DNA from: Chloroflexota bacterium
Lineage (GTDB): Bacteria > Chloroflexota > Anaerolineae > 4572-78 > J111
NCBI GenBank assembly: GCA_003695455.1
Contig: RFJF01000322.1
Span: 1 to 7,083, forward strand
Reading direction: 5' to 3'
Length of the DNA: 7,083 nt
In this document: piece after piece, positions 1 to 5,774 of the stretch
How the letters are laid out: the number at the start of each line of letters is the position of its first letter
Numbering within the stretch: the stretch's first letter is position 1
The notes under the pieces: generated by a model
What the model was told of the DNA's origin: nothing
The model's database searches: none
Seen by the model: only the letters and a program-made list of their open reading frames with translations
Position numbers and translations under genes: made by a program

Positions 1-1157
1 ATGGCGGCGGCAACGGCCCGCGCCGTGGCGGAGTCCTGCGGTGCGTCCGGCTCGGCGTACACGGCGTTGACGTGCAGGGTACCGCTTTTGCGGTCCATTT
101 TTGGGTCAATCCGGCCGATGAGGCGGTCGCCGTGCAAAATGGGCAGCACGTAGTAACCGTACTGCCGTTTGGCTTTGGGCACGTAAATTTCAATCCGAAA
201 GTGGAAATCCCACATCAATTCGGTGCGGGCGCGGTCGCAGATGAGGTTATCAAATGGCGAAAGCAGCACTGTGCGCGGCTGCCAGCCGGAATTGTCAAGC
301 TGGCCGACCAGCGGCGCGTCTTCGGCGTGGATGTACCACTCGCCGGGCCAGCGAACGCCGCCCTCCGCAATTTCAACCGGAATGATGACCTCATCGGCGG
401 CAAGTTGGGCCAGCACCGCCGCCAGTTTTGGGTAGCGGTCGCGGGTAAAGTGGGCGGTAATTTGTTTGGCCGTACCTACCCCCAGCGCCCGCAACGATTT
501 TTGCGCCGCCCGGCGGGTCAGCTCCTGCCGCGAGAGTTCCTCGCGGGGAGTCCAGTCCGGCAAATGTCGCTCGGTGAGCGTCCACTGTTTTTGCAAGCCT
601 TTGCGCCCGGCAACCATAATTTCGCCCCGGCTCCAAAGCATATCCAGCAGGCGGCTGACGTTGCGGCCGTTGTTCCACCCGTCTCGCCCCCACGGCGTCA
701 CCGAGCGGTCTTCCAGTTGGGCGCTGGTCAGCGGGCCGCGTTCGCGCAATTCATCCAGCACGTACTGCCGGAACGGTTCGTTTTCGGCGTACCAGGTTTT
801 GGCCCACCGCGCCCACGATGAGCCGTCAATGCGCAAATCCTGCCGGTTGTAGCGCATGTAAGATTCGTGAATCGGGTAGTCTTCGGTTAACACAATTGAG
901 GCGGCGTGGGCCCAGTATTCAAACAACTGCCGGTCAGTGTACAACAGCGCGTGCAGGTCTGCCACATCGTACCGGCCCAGCCGGCTGAACGGCACCAAAT
1001 ACTGGGTGCGCTCCACGGCGCGGATGGGGTCAATCTGCACACAACCCAAATCGCGGAACATTTCCATCAGGCCGTCCCGGGTGGGGGGCAGCGGCGGCCC
1101 GGCCAATCGCTGGCGAGTTACGGCCAGCCGCCGGGCCTGAGTGGGGGTAATTTTCAC
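1..1157 (-). CDS. YcaQ/AlkZ-like winged-helix DNA glycosylase (3' end off the window)
   Basis: Family role, from established knowledge: winged-helix proteins of the YcaQ/AlkZ family (HTH_42, formerly DUF1006) excise bulky alkylated bases and unhook DNA interstrand crosslinks. The frame gives 385 codons and is still open at base 1; family members are about 400 residues, so only the C-terminal tail should be missing. Visible signatures are VQID at residues 40-43, matching the Q-x-D catalytic pair of the YcaQ-like branch (the AlkZ branch has Q-x-Q), SPFDNLICDR near residues 300-309, and KRQYGYYVLPILHGDRL followed by GRIDPKMDRKSG at about 330-359. All are typical of the family. The start is a GTG with GAGGAG five bases upstream. 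It overlaps the stop of the preceding small gene as GTGA, so translation is probably coupled. I see no frameshift or lost motif. Assignment to the family is firm; the exact substrate is inferred. Confidence 0.85.
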   Translation of the reverse strand, partial: MKITPTQARRLAVTRQRLAGPPLPPTRDGLMEMFRDLGCVQIDPIRAVERTQYLVPFSRLGRYDVADLHALLYTDRQLFEYWAHAASIVLTEDYPIHESYMRYNRQDLRIDGSSWARWAKTWYAENEPFRQYVLDELRERGPLTSAQLEDRSVTPWGRDGWNNGRNVSRLLDMLWSRGEIMVAGRKGLQKQWTLTERHLPDWTPREELSRQELTRRAAQKSLRALGVGTAKQITAHFTRDRYPKLAAVLAQLAADEVIIPVEIAEGGVRWPGEWYIHAEDAPLVGQLDNSGWQPRTVLLSPFDNLICDRARTELMWDFHFRIEIYVPKAKRQYGYYVLPILHGDRLIGRIDPKMDRKSGTLHVNAVYAEPDAPQDSATARAVAAA

Positions 1158-1405
1158 TGTGACTCCTCAAGATACCAGCCCAGCCCCAACAGCGACAGCC
1201 GCCGCCGGACCTGAAGCTCATCGTTTTCTGCGCTGTTGCCGGCAGCCAGCCGGCGGGCCAGCTTTTTGAGCCAGTTCAGACTGCGGTTGATTTCGTGATA
1301 ATTGGCGGCGTTGACCAGCTCGTTGGCGTGGCGCTCAATCCACACCAGGTCAATCAGCCGGTCATCCAGGTAAAAATGTTTGTCGTCAACGGATTTCAGT
1401 GACAC
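1154..1405 (-). CDS. small protein of unknown function, translationally coupled to the YcaQ-like gene
   Basis: An 83-residue protein that I do not recognise. It starts at GTG with GGAG six bases upstream (CCGGAGTTTGCT-GTG), and an in-frame TGA lies five codons upstream, so no longer start is possible. Its stop overlaps the GTG of the YcaQ-like glycosylase gene as GTGA, the usual sign of coupled translation in an operon. The protein is charged and predicted mostly helical: an acidic, aromatic N-terminus (DDKHFYLDDRLIDLVWIER), a central amphipathic basic stretch (SLNWLKKLARRLAA, residues about 42-55) and a second basic segment (QVRRRLSLLGLGWYL). There are no cysteines, no membrane segment and no signal peptide. 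The ribosome site, the promoter placed about 30 bases upstream and the overlap make it a likely real gene. A helper role for the glycosylase is inference from position only. Confidence 0.65.
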   Translation of the reverse strand: MSLKSVDDKHFYLDDRLIDLVWIERHANELVNAANYHEINRSLNWLKKLARRLAAGNSAENDELQVRRRLSLLGLGWYLEESQ

Positions 1406-1441
1406 AGCAAACTCCGGTCAGGCTTGGGTCATCGGGCGAAC

Positions 1442-1470
1442 ATTGTAACCCCAAGCCGCCGGTTCTCCAA
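1442..1470 (-). promoter_or_regulatory. predicted leftward sigma70-type promoter for the small gene and YcaQ-like gene
   Basis: On the minus strand there is a -35-like TTGGAG (1465-1470), a 17-base spacer and a -10-like TACAAT (1442-1447, five of six consensus bases). This would start transcription near 1435 and leave a leader of about 30 bases before the GTG at 1405. It faces away from the rel promoter. Sequence match only. Confidence 0.45.
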
Positions 1471-1517
1471 TTGCGCAAACGCAACCCGGCGTGCTGTTCG
1501 GGCATTTTAACGTCTGT

Positions 1518-1531
1518 CAAACAAATGTTTG
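1518..1531. promoter_or_regulatory. short palindrome in the divergent promoter region (possible operator)
   Basis: CAAACA-AA-TGTTTG is a perfect 6-base inverted repeat with a 2-base centre. It lies about midway between the two back-to-back promoters, 47 bases from each -35 box. This is where a regulator acting on both genes might bind, but a 12-base palindrome can also occur by chance and I do not recognise it as a known operator. Confidence 0.25.
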
Positions 1532-1577
1532 GTATTCTGAGGATGGCGTAAAACGCGGCAGTAATTGTTTAGAGCCA

Positions 1578-1606
1578 TTGCTCAAACGCTCCGGATAAAG
1601 TATACT
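1578..1606 (+). promoter_or_regulatory. predicted rightward sigma70-type promoter for rel
   Basis: TTGCTC (1578-1583), a 17-base spacer and TATACT (1601-1606, five of six bases of the -10 consensus) place the start of transcription near 1613. The leader to the ATG at 1646 would be about 33 bases. The promoter position argues against translation starting at the in-frame TTG at 1565, which lies upstream of it. Confidence 0.5.
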
Positions 1607-1645
1607 TTTTATACGATACTCAGCCTCAGAGGCGGCAAGGTATAT

Positions 1646-3871
1646 ATGGTTTCAGTCAAAACCGAAGTTACAACCCAGGATGCCATTGAATTTGATAATT
1701 GGCTGCAATCCATCTCCGAAGGCCGCAGTGCATCGGAGATGGATTTTATCTGCAAAGCCTGCGAACTGGCCCAGCAAGCCCACCACGGCCAGTTTCGGGC
1801 ATCCGGCGAGCCATATTTCCAGCACTCGCTGTCGGTGGCCAATATTCTGGCCGACCTGCGGCTGGACCACGAAACCATTGCCGCGGCCGTGCTGCACGAC
1901 GTGCTGGAAGATACGCCGGTAACGTACGAGGACCTGGTTGCAGAATTTGGCGAACCGGTGGCCCGGCTGGTAGATGGCGTCACCAAAATGGGGCAAATTC
2001 AGGAATATCGGGGCCAGAGCAAACGCAGCAGAAAAGAGCGTATTCAGGCCGAAAGTTTGCGCAAAATGTTTCTGGCAATGGTGGATGACGTGCGGGTGGT
2101 GCTGATTAAACTGGCCGACCGCACCCACAACATGCGCACGCTCCACCATTTACGCGATGAAAAACGTCGCCGCATTGCCCGCGAAACCATGGAAATTTTT
2201 GCCCCGCTGGCTAACCGGCTGGGAATCTGGCAAATCAAGTGGGAACTTGAAGACCTCTCGTTCCGGTACATGGAACCGGAAATTTACAAGCAAATTGCCA
2301 AAATGGTTGATGAACGCCACATCAACCGCGAAAAGTACGTGAACCGGGTAGCTGAAATTTTGCAGCAAACACTGGAACGGCGCGGAATCAAAGCCGAGGT
2401 CAAAGGCCGGCCCAAACACATTTACAGCATTTGGCGAAAAATGCGGCGCAAAGGCGTGGATTTTGACCAGATTTACGATGTTCGCGCGGTGCGGGTGCTG
2501 GTGAACACCATGGCCGAATGTTACGCTGCGCTGGGCATTGTGCACACTATGTGGCGGCCCATCCCCGGCGAATTTGATGATTACATTGCCGCGCCCAAAG
2601 ACAACCTGTACCGGTCATTGCACACCGCCGTGGTTGGCCCCGACGGAAAAACCATTGAGGTGCAGATTAGAACCTACGAAATGCACCAGGATGCCGAACT
2701 GGGGGTGGCAGCCCACTGGCGCTACAAAGAAGGCTCAAAATCAGACCCCAGTTTTGACCAGAAAGTGGCCTGGCTGCGCTCGCTGATGGAGTGGAAAGAG
2801 GATGTGGCCGACGCCACCGAGTTTATTGATCAGGTTAAATCCGAGGTCTTTCAGGACCGGGTGTACGTGCTCACCCCCGGCGGCGATGTGATTGAACTGC
2901 CCAACGGAGCCACACCCATTGATTTTGCCTACCACATTCACACCGAGGTGGGCCACCGCTGCCGGGGCGCCAAAGTGAACGGTAAAATTGTGCGGCTGGA
3001 CTACAAACTGAAAAACGGCGAACAGGTTGAAGTGCTCACCGCCAAACGGGGTGGCCCCAGCCGGGACTGGCTGAACACCCATCTGGGCTATCTCAAAACA
3101 TCGCGGGCGCGGGCCAAGGTTCGGCACTGGTTCAAATACCAGAATTACGAGGAAAACGTATCGCAGGGGCGGGTTACGCTTGAACGCGAATTGCGTCGCC
3201 TGGGCCTGTCTGACATTAATTACGAGAAGCTGGCCCATCACTTTAATTTTAACAAAGTAGAAGATTTTTTGGCGGCTATTGGCCGGGGCGATATCAGCAA
3301 CCAGCACATCATTGGCGCAATCAATGAAGAGGTTGATGCCCAGGTCATCACCGATGATGCTGCGTGGCCGTTGCCTACCGCCAAAACCATGGTCAAAACG
3401 CCCGCAAAAACCACAAAAACCGGGGTTCAGGTGCAGGGCGTGGGCGATTTGCTGACCAATTTGGCGCAGTGCTGCCGCCCTGTACCCGGCGATACCGAAA
3501 TTATTGGCTACATTACCCGCGGGCGGGGGGTCACAATTCACCGGAGAGATTGCCCCAACGTGCTCAGTCTGGTTGACCGCGCCCCGGAACGGTTGATAGC
3601 CGTGGATTGGGGCGCGGTGGATAACGCCACCTACCCGGTGGATGTATTCATTGAAGCGTTTGACCGGCCCGGCCTGCTGCGCGATATTACCGCCATTGTG
3701 GCCAACCAACACATTAATATGAGTTCGGTGCATACGGTGACTACGCGCTCAGAAAACAAGGCCCGGGTATCGGTGACGCTGGAGATTGGCAACATTGATG
3801 AATTGAGCCGGGTGCTGGCGATGATTGAACAACTGCCTAATGTCATCGAGGTTCGGCGCAAAAACAAATAG
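1646..3871 (+). CDS. rel: bifunctional (p)ppGpp synthetase/hydrolase, Rel/SpoT family
   Basis: Makes (p)ppGpp from GTP or GDP plus ATP and degrades it, setting the stringent response; long Rel proteins act on or near starved ribosomes. The 741 residues match the usual length. Domain order: HD hydrolase (about 40-190) with H60, the HDVLED motif at 84-89 and D158 in LADRTHN; synthetase (about 240-360) with GRPKHIYSIWRKM at 254-266 and the acceptor-site segment around 303-348; TGS (about 404-466); a helical region; a zinc-finger/RIS region with CC at 609-610, H632 and C636; and a C-terminal ACT domain (about 662-737). The HDxxED motif is intact, so hydrolase activity is expected. The motif at 309-312 is EFDD, the acidic form typical of synthetase-only RelA, rather than the RxKD of bifunctional enzymes. 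I chose the ATG at 1646 because AAGG lies five bases upstream and the predicted promoter is at 1578-1606. It is the only Rel-type gene in the window. Confidence 0.93.
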   Translation: MVSVKTEVTTQDAIEFDNWLQSISEGRSASEMDFICKACELAQQAHHGQFRASGEPYFQHSLSVANILADLRLDHETIAAAVLHDVLEDTPVTYEDLVAEFGEPVARLVDGVTKMGQIQEYRGQSKRSRKERIQAESLRKMFLAMVDDVRVVLIKLADRTHNMRTLHHLRDEKRRRIARETMEIFAPLANRLGIWQIKWELEDLSFRYMEPEIYKQIAKMVDERHINREKYVNRVAEILQQTLERRGIKAEVKGRPKHIYSIWRKMRRKGVDFDQIYDVRAVRVLVNTMAECYAALGIVHTMWRPIPGEFDDYIAAPKDNLYRSLHTAVVGPDGKTIEVQIRTYEMHQDAELGVAAHWRYKEGSKSDPSFDQKVAWLRSLMEWKEDVADATEFIDQVKSEVFQDRVYVLTPGGDVIELPNGATPIDFAYHIHTEVGHRCRGAKVNGKIVRLDYKLKNGEQVEVLTAKRGGPSRDWLNTHLGYLKTSRARAKVRHWFKYQNYEENVSQGRVTLERELRRLGLSDINYEKLAHHFNFNKVEDFLAAIGRGDISNQHIIGAINEEVDAQVITDDAAWPLPTAKTMVKTPAKTTKTGVQVQGVGDLLTNLAQCCRPVPGDTEIIGYITRGRGVTIHRRDCPNVLSLVDRAPERLIAVDWGAVDNATYPVDVFIEAFDRPGLLRDITAIVANQHINMSSVHTVTTRSENKARVSVTLEIGNIDELSRVLAMIEQLPNVIEVRRKNK

Positions 3872-3875
3872 CAAC

Positions 3876-4090
3876 AAATTTGGTAACTATTCCGGGGATG
3901 TTTTGATAGAACACGGATGGAGCGGATCTTTCAGATTTTCGCAGATTTTTGAATGGATTGGATGGTTTCCGGCAATACGGCGACCAAAAGCTTACCGGAT
4001 TTGAATCAACCCTTAAAAGAAATCTGCGCCTATCCGCTCTATCCGTGTCATCCGCGTTCTATTTTTTCCCTGCTGAACAGTTACCAATTT
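3876..4090. repeat. imperfect inverted-repeat element of about 215 bases between rel and the MATE gene
   Basis: The left arm (about 3876-3951) and the reverse complement of the right arm (about 4018-4090) align along their length with a few gaps. Shared blocks, in order, are TTGGTAACT-x-TTC at the outer ends, then ATAGAAC-x-CGGATG, then GAGCGGAT, then CGCAGATTT, followed by T-rich ends. Within each arm a degenerate unit of about 9-10 bases built on CGGAT recurs. The middle (about 3952-4017) is unpaired. The element fills almost the whole gap between two convergent genes, ending 5 bases after the rel stop and beginning 8 bases from the MATE stop. It has no reading frame of its own worth calling. 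It resembles dispersed CGGAT-rich intergenic repeats of environmental bacteria and could be a MITE-like or REP-like element. The inverted structure is read directly; the mobility is inference. Confidence 0.7.
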
Positions 4091-4098
4091 TGCAGGTT

Positions 4099-5463
4099 TC
4101 AGGCGCGCAGCCACGCCGGTGGTTGCGCGTTTTTTTTGCGGAACGGGCTTTGCCCCACGCCCGGCCAAACCCGGATGACTCCAAATATTGCCCGGATTAC
4201 AATCCAGCCGCCGGTAACCACCCAAATCCACGCCAACGCGCCCGGCGTGGCCGGGTCAATTAATAAAATGCCGGATGCGCCGCATCCGGTTGCCAGCAGC
4301 ATGGCGTTGCGCAGAAACCCAAAATCGCCGGTTCCCCAGTGGATGCCGTCGGTGGCAAAGGCCAGCGCGTTCACCGGTTGGGTAATTGCCGCTGCCAGCC
4401 ACGCCGGCCCAAACAGGTGGACGGCACCGGTTGGAACCAGCCACGCCACAACCAGCGGCCGGCCCGCAACCATCAGCGCAGCCAGCGCCAGCCCGGTAGC
4501 AACACTCCAGCCGCAAACATACAACGCCACCCGGCGGGCCTGCGCAATTTGGCTTCCACCCACAAAATAACCAATCAAACTTTGGCCGGTAATGGCAAAA
4601 GCATCCAGAAAGAGCGTGGTAAAAACCCACACCTGCCGGATTGCCTGATGCGCCGCACCGCCTTCGGGGCCAATGAGCGTGGCCGTGCGGGTGGTCAGCA
4701 GCAAAAACAGGGTTAGCAGCCCGGTGCGCACAAACAGGTTGCCGCCGGCCCGCAGCAACCTGACGGCGTCGGCGGCGCGCAACTGTTTGGGCAGCCCCAA
4801 CCGCCAAAAAACAACCCCCACCGCCCACGCCGCGCCTACCCACTGGCTGAAAATGCTGGCCCAGGCCGCGCCGGCAATTCCCAGGGCGGGGATGGGACCG
4901 GCGCCAAAAATCAGCGGCCCGTCCAGCAGAATGTTCAACCCGTTCACCAGCAGCGCAATCCACAACGGGGTGCGCATATCTTGCAGCCCGCGCAGCAGAC
5001 CAAAGGCGGCAATGGTAGCCAGCACCGCCGGCGCGCCCAACAACCGCACCTCAAAATAACTGATTGCCGCGTTCTGCACCGGCCCGCTTGCGCCCAGCGC
5101 GGCAGTTACCACAGGCGCGGTTAACCAGCCAACACCAACCAGCATCACCCCAAACAGGCCGCTGAGGGCCAGCGTCAGCCCGCTGATTTGCCGGGCACGA
5201 ATGGTGTCATTCCGGCCCAGCGCCTGCGCCACCTCGGTTTGGCCGCCAATCCCCAGAAAATTGAAAATCCAGAAAATGCTTGAGAGGGCCGCCGTGCCCA
5301 CGCCCAGCGCCGCCAGCGCCACCGCCCCCAGCGAGGCCACAAAGGCCGTGTCAACCAGCCCGGTCAGCGGTTCGGCTATCATCGAGAGGAGTACCGGCAG
5401 GGCCATAACCAGCAGGGTGCGGTGCGGCGCGGCTTCAAACGGGTGGGTTGGTTGGGCATTCAT
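4099..5463 (-). CDS. MATE-family efflux transporter, DinF-like
   Basis: Multidrug and toxic compound extrusion (MATE) proteins are inner-membrane antiporters that use H+ or Na+ gradients to export cationic compounds; the substrate here is unknown. The 454 residues and about twelve hydrophobic segments in two halves fit the family. The N-terminal signature PVLLSMIAEPLTGLVDTAF (residues 23-41) is typical of the DinF branch. The inter-repeat motif RGLQDMRTPLWIALLVNGLN is at 158-177, and the second-half signature FATDGIHWGTGDFGFLRNAM is at 369-388. The ATG at 5463 has AGAGG seven bases upstream; the open frame continues upstream to 5571, but that part overlaps a tRNA and a terminator and is not coding. 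The gene lies downstream of the tRNA-Gly and its terminator with no promoter visible between them, so transcription probably depends on read-through. The last twelve codons overlap the terminator of the convergent rel gene, and the stop lies next to the inverted-repeat element. Confidence 0.88.
   Translation of the reverse strand: MNAQPTHPFEAAPHRTLLVMALPVLLSMIAEPLTGLVDTAFVASLGAVALAALGVGTAALSSIFWIFNFLGIGGQTEVAQALGRNDTIRARQISGLTLALSGLFGVMLVGVGWLTAPVVTAALGASGPVQNAAISYFEVRLLGAPAVLATIAAFGLLRGLQDMRTPLWIALLVNGLNILLDGPLIFGAGPIPALGIAGAAWASIFSQWVGAAWAVGVVFWRLGLPKQLRAADAVRLLRAGGNLFVRTGLLTLFLLLTTRTATLIGPEGGAAHQAIRQVWVFTTLFLDAFAITGQSLIGYFVGGSQIAQARRVALYVCGWSVATGLALAALMVAGRPLVVAWLVPTGAVHLFGPAWLAAAITQPVNALAFATDGIHWGTGDFGFLRNAMLLATGCGASGILLIDPATPGALAWIWVVTGGWIVIRAIFGVIRVWPGVGQSPFRKKNAQPPAWLRA
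4103..4137 (+). terminator. intrinsic terminator for rel, lying inside the 3' end of the MATE gene
   Basis: CGCGCAGCCAC (4104-4114), a GCCG loop, then GTGGTTGCGCG (4119-4129) form an 11-pair stem with a single G·U pair, followed directly by eight T (4130-4137). This is a strong rho-independent terminator for rightward transcription, about 230 bases after the rel stop and after the inverted-repeat element. On the opposite strand the same bases encode the last twelve residues of the MATE protein, including its Lys-Lys. Read leftward the hairpin has no following T-run, so it should act in one direction only. Confidence 0.8.
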
Positions 5464-5486
5464 CGTTGTTCCTCTGATTCCAAATG

Positions 5487-5509
5487 AAAAAGGCCGGCAT
5501 GCGCCGGCC
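5487..5509 (-). terminator. intrinsic terminator after tRNA-Gly, in the leader of the MATE gene
   Basis: On the minus strand GGCCGGC-GCAT-GCCGGCC forms a perfect seven-pair GC stem with a four-base loop, followed by five T. It begins four bases after the mature end of the tRNA and ends 23 bases before the MATE start codon. The short T-run suggests partial rather than complete termination, which would let some transcripts reach the transporter gene. Confidence 0.8.
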
Positions 5510-5513
5510 CGCA

Positions 5514-5585
5514 AGCGGGTAAGGGGACTCGAACCCCTGACATCAACCTTGGGAAGGTTGCGTTCTACCACTGAACTATACCCGC
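5514..5585 (-). tRNA. tRNA-Gly with anticodon CCC
   Basis: The minus strand folds into a standard cloverleaf. It has a seven-pair acceptor stem (GCGGGTA with TACCCGC), a four-pair D stem (GTTC/GAAC) with loop AGTGGTA, and an anticodon stem CAACC/GGTTG around loop TTCCCAA, giving anticodon CCC, which reads GGG glycine codons. The variable loop is five bases, and the T stem AGGGG/CCCCT carries the loop TTCGAGT. All stems are fully paired. The discriminator is U, as expected for bacterial tRNA-Gly. The CCA end is not encoded (TTGC follows), so it must be added by CCA transferase. The transcript begins about six bases upstream at the promoter described at 5598-5626. Confidence 0.97.
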
Positions 5586-5597
5586 AGAACTGCCCCG

Positions 5598-5626
5598 ATT
5601 ATAGAACCGGGCCGCCGGATTGTCAA
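5598..5626 (-). promoter_or_regulatory. perfect-consensus sigma70 promoter for tRNA-Gly (and probably the MATE gene)
   Basis: On the minus strand TTGACA (5621-5626), exactly 17 bases, then TATAAT (5598-5603): both hexamers match the housekeeping consensus in all six positions. Transcription should start at the A at about 5591, leaving a leader of about six bases to the tRNA. A CCGGG/CCCGG inverted repeat (5607-5611 and 5628-5632) brackets the -35 box. This is the strongest promoter in the window and the only evident one upstream of the MATE gene. Confidence 0.88.
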
Positions 5627-5658
5627 ACCCGGACAAAACCCAATTGGCGCAAATTTGT

Positions 5659-5687
5659 TTGCTTTGCCGCTAAATTTATGTTATGCT
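5659..5687 (+). promoter_or_regulatory. possible rightward promoter for the phosphatidylcholine synthase-like gene
   Basis: TTGCTT (5659-5664), a 17-base spacer and TATGCT (5682-5687, four of six consensus bases) would start transcription near 5694, about 80 bases before the GTG at 5775. An overlapping alternative uses TATGTT at 5677-5682. The match is modest, but the region is AT-richer than its surroundings and some rightward promoter is needed here, since the tRNA runs the other way. Confidence 0.35.
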
Positions 5688-5692
5688 CCAAC

Positions 5693-5759
5693 GCTGTATT
5701 CAAGCCAGTTCTGCAAACCATTCCCGGATAAGTGCTGAAGCCGCGCTTGAAAATACGGC
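5693..5759 (+). other. possible leader RNA hairpin upstream of the phosphatidylcholine synthase-like gene
   Basis: GCTGTATTCAAGC (5693-5705) can pair with GCTTGAAAATACGGC (5745-5759). This gives about thirteen pairs with one G·U pair and a two-A bulge, closing a loop of 39 bases. The stem ends four bases before the probable ribosome-binding GAGG (5763-5766). No T-run follows, so it is not a terminator. It matches no riboswitch class that I recognise. If transcription starts near 5694 the hairpin would form most of the mRNA leader and could affect translation; this is inference. Confidence 0.3.
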
Positions 5760-5774
5760 AGCGAGGCAACCAAC

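Noticed and set aside
72..821. 249-codon rightward open frame at the left end
   Set aside because: It is an antisense shadow of the YcaQ-like glycosylase gene, whose family motifs are unmistakable on the other strand.
1565..1645. 27-codon N-terminal extension of Rel from a TTG at 1565
   Set aside because: It lies across and upstream of the predicted rel promoter and has no ribosome site. The ATG at 1646 has AAGG at the right distance and gives the normal family length.
2741..3733. 330-codon leftward open frame opposite rel
   Set aside because: It lies wholly antisense to a clearly coding gene in a GC-rich codon pattern, its translation shows no coherent family features, and it has no ribosome site that I could see.
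3908..4060. CRISPR-like array from the recurring CGGAT units
   Set aside because: The units are degenerate, about 9-10 bases, have no regular spacers and sit in inverted rather than direct orientation.
3949..4570. Two rightward open frames spanning the inverted repeat and the MATE 3' half
   Set aside because: They begin in repeat sequence and run antisense to the transporter; the translations are low-complexity and proline/alanine/arginine-rich, as expected of shadows.
5464..5571. N-terminal extension of the MATE protein from 5571
   Set aside because: It reads through a complete tRNA gene and an intrinsic terminator. The ATG at 5463 has a good ribosome site and gives a normal MATE N-terminus.
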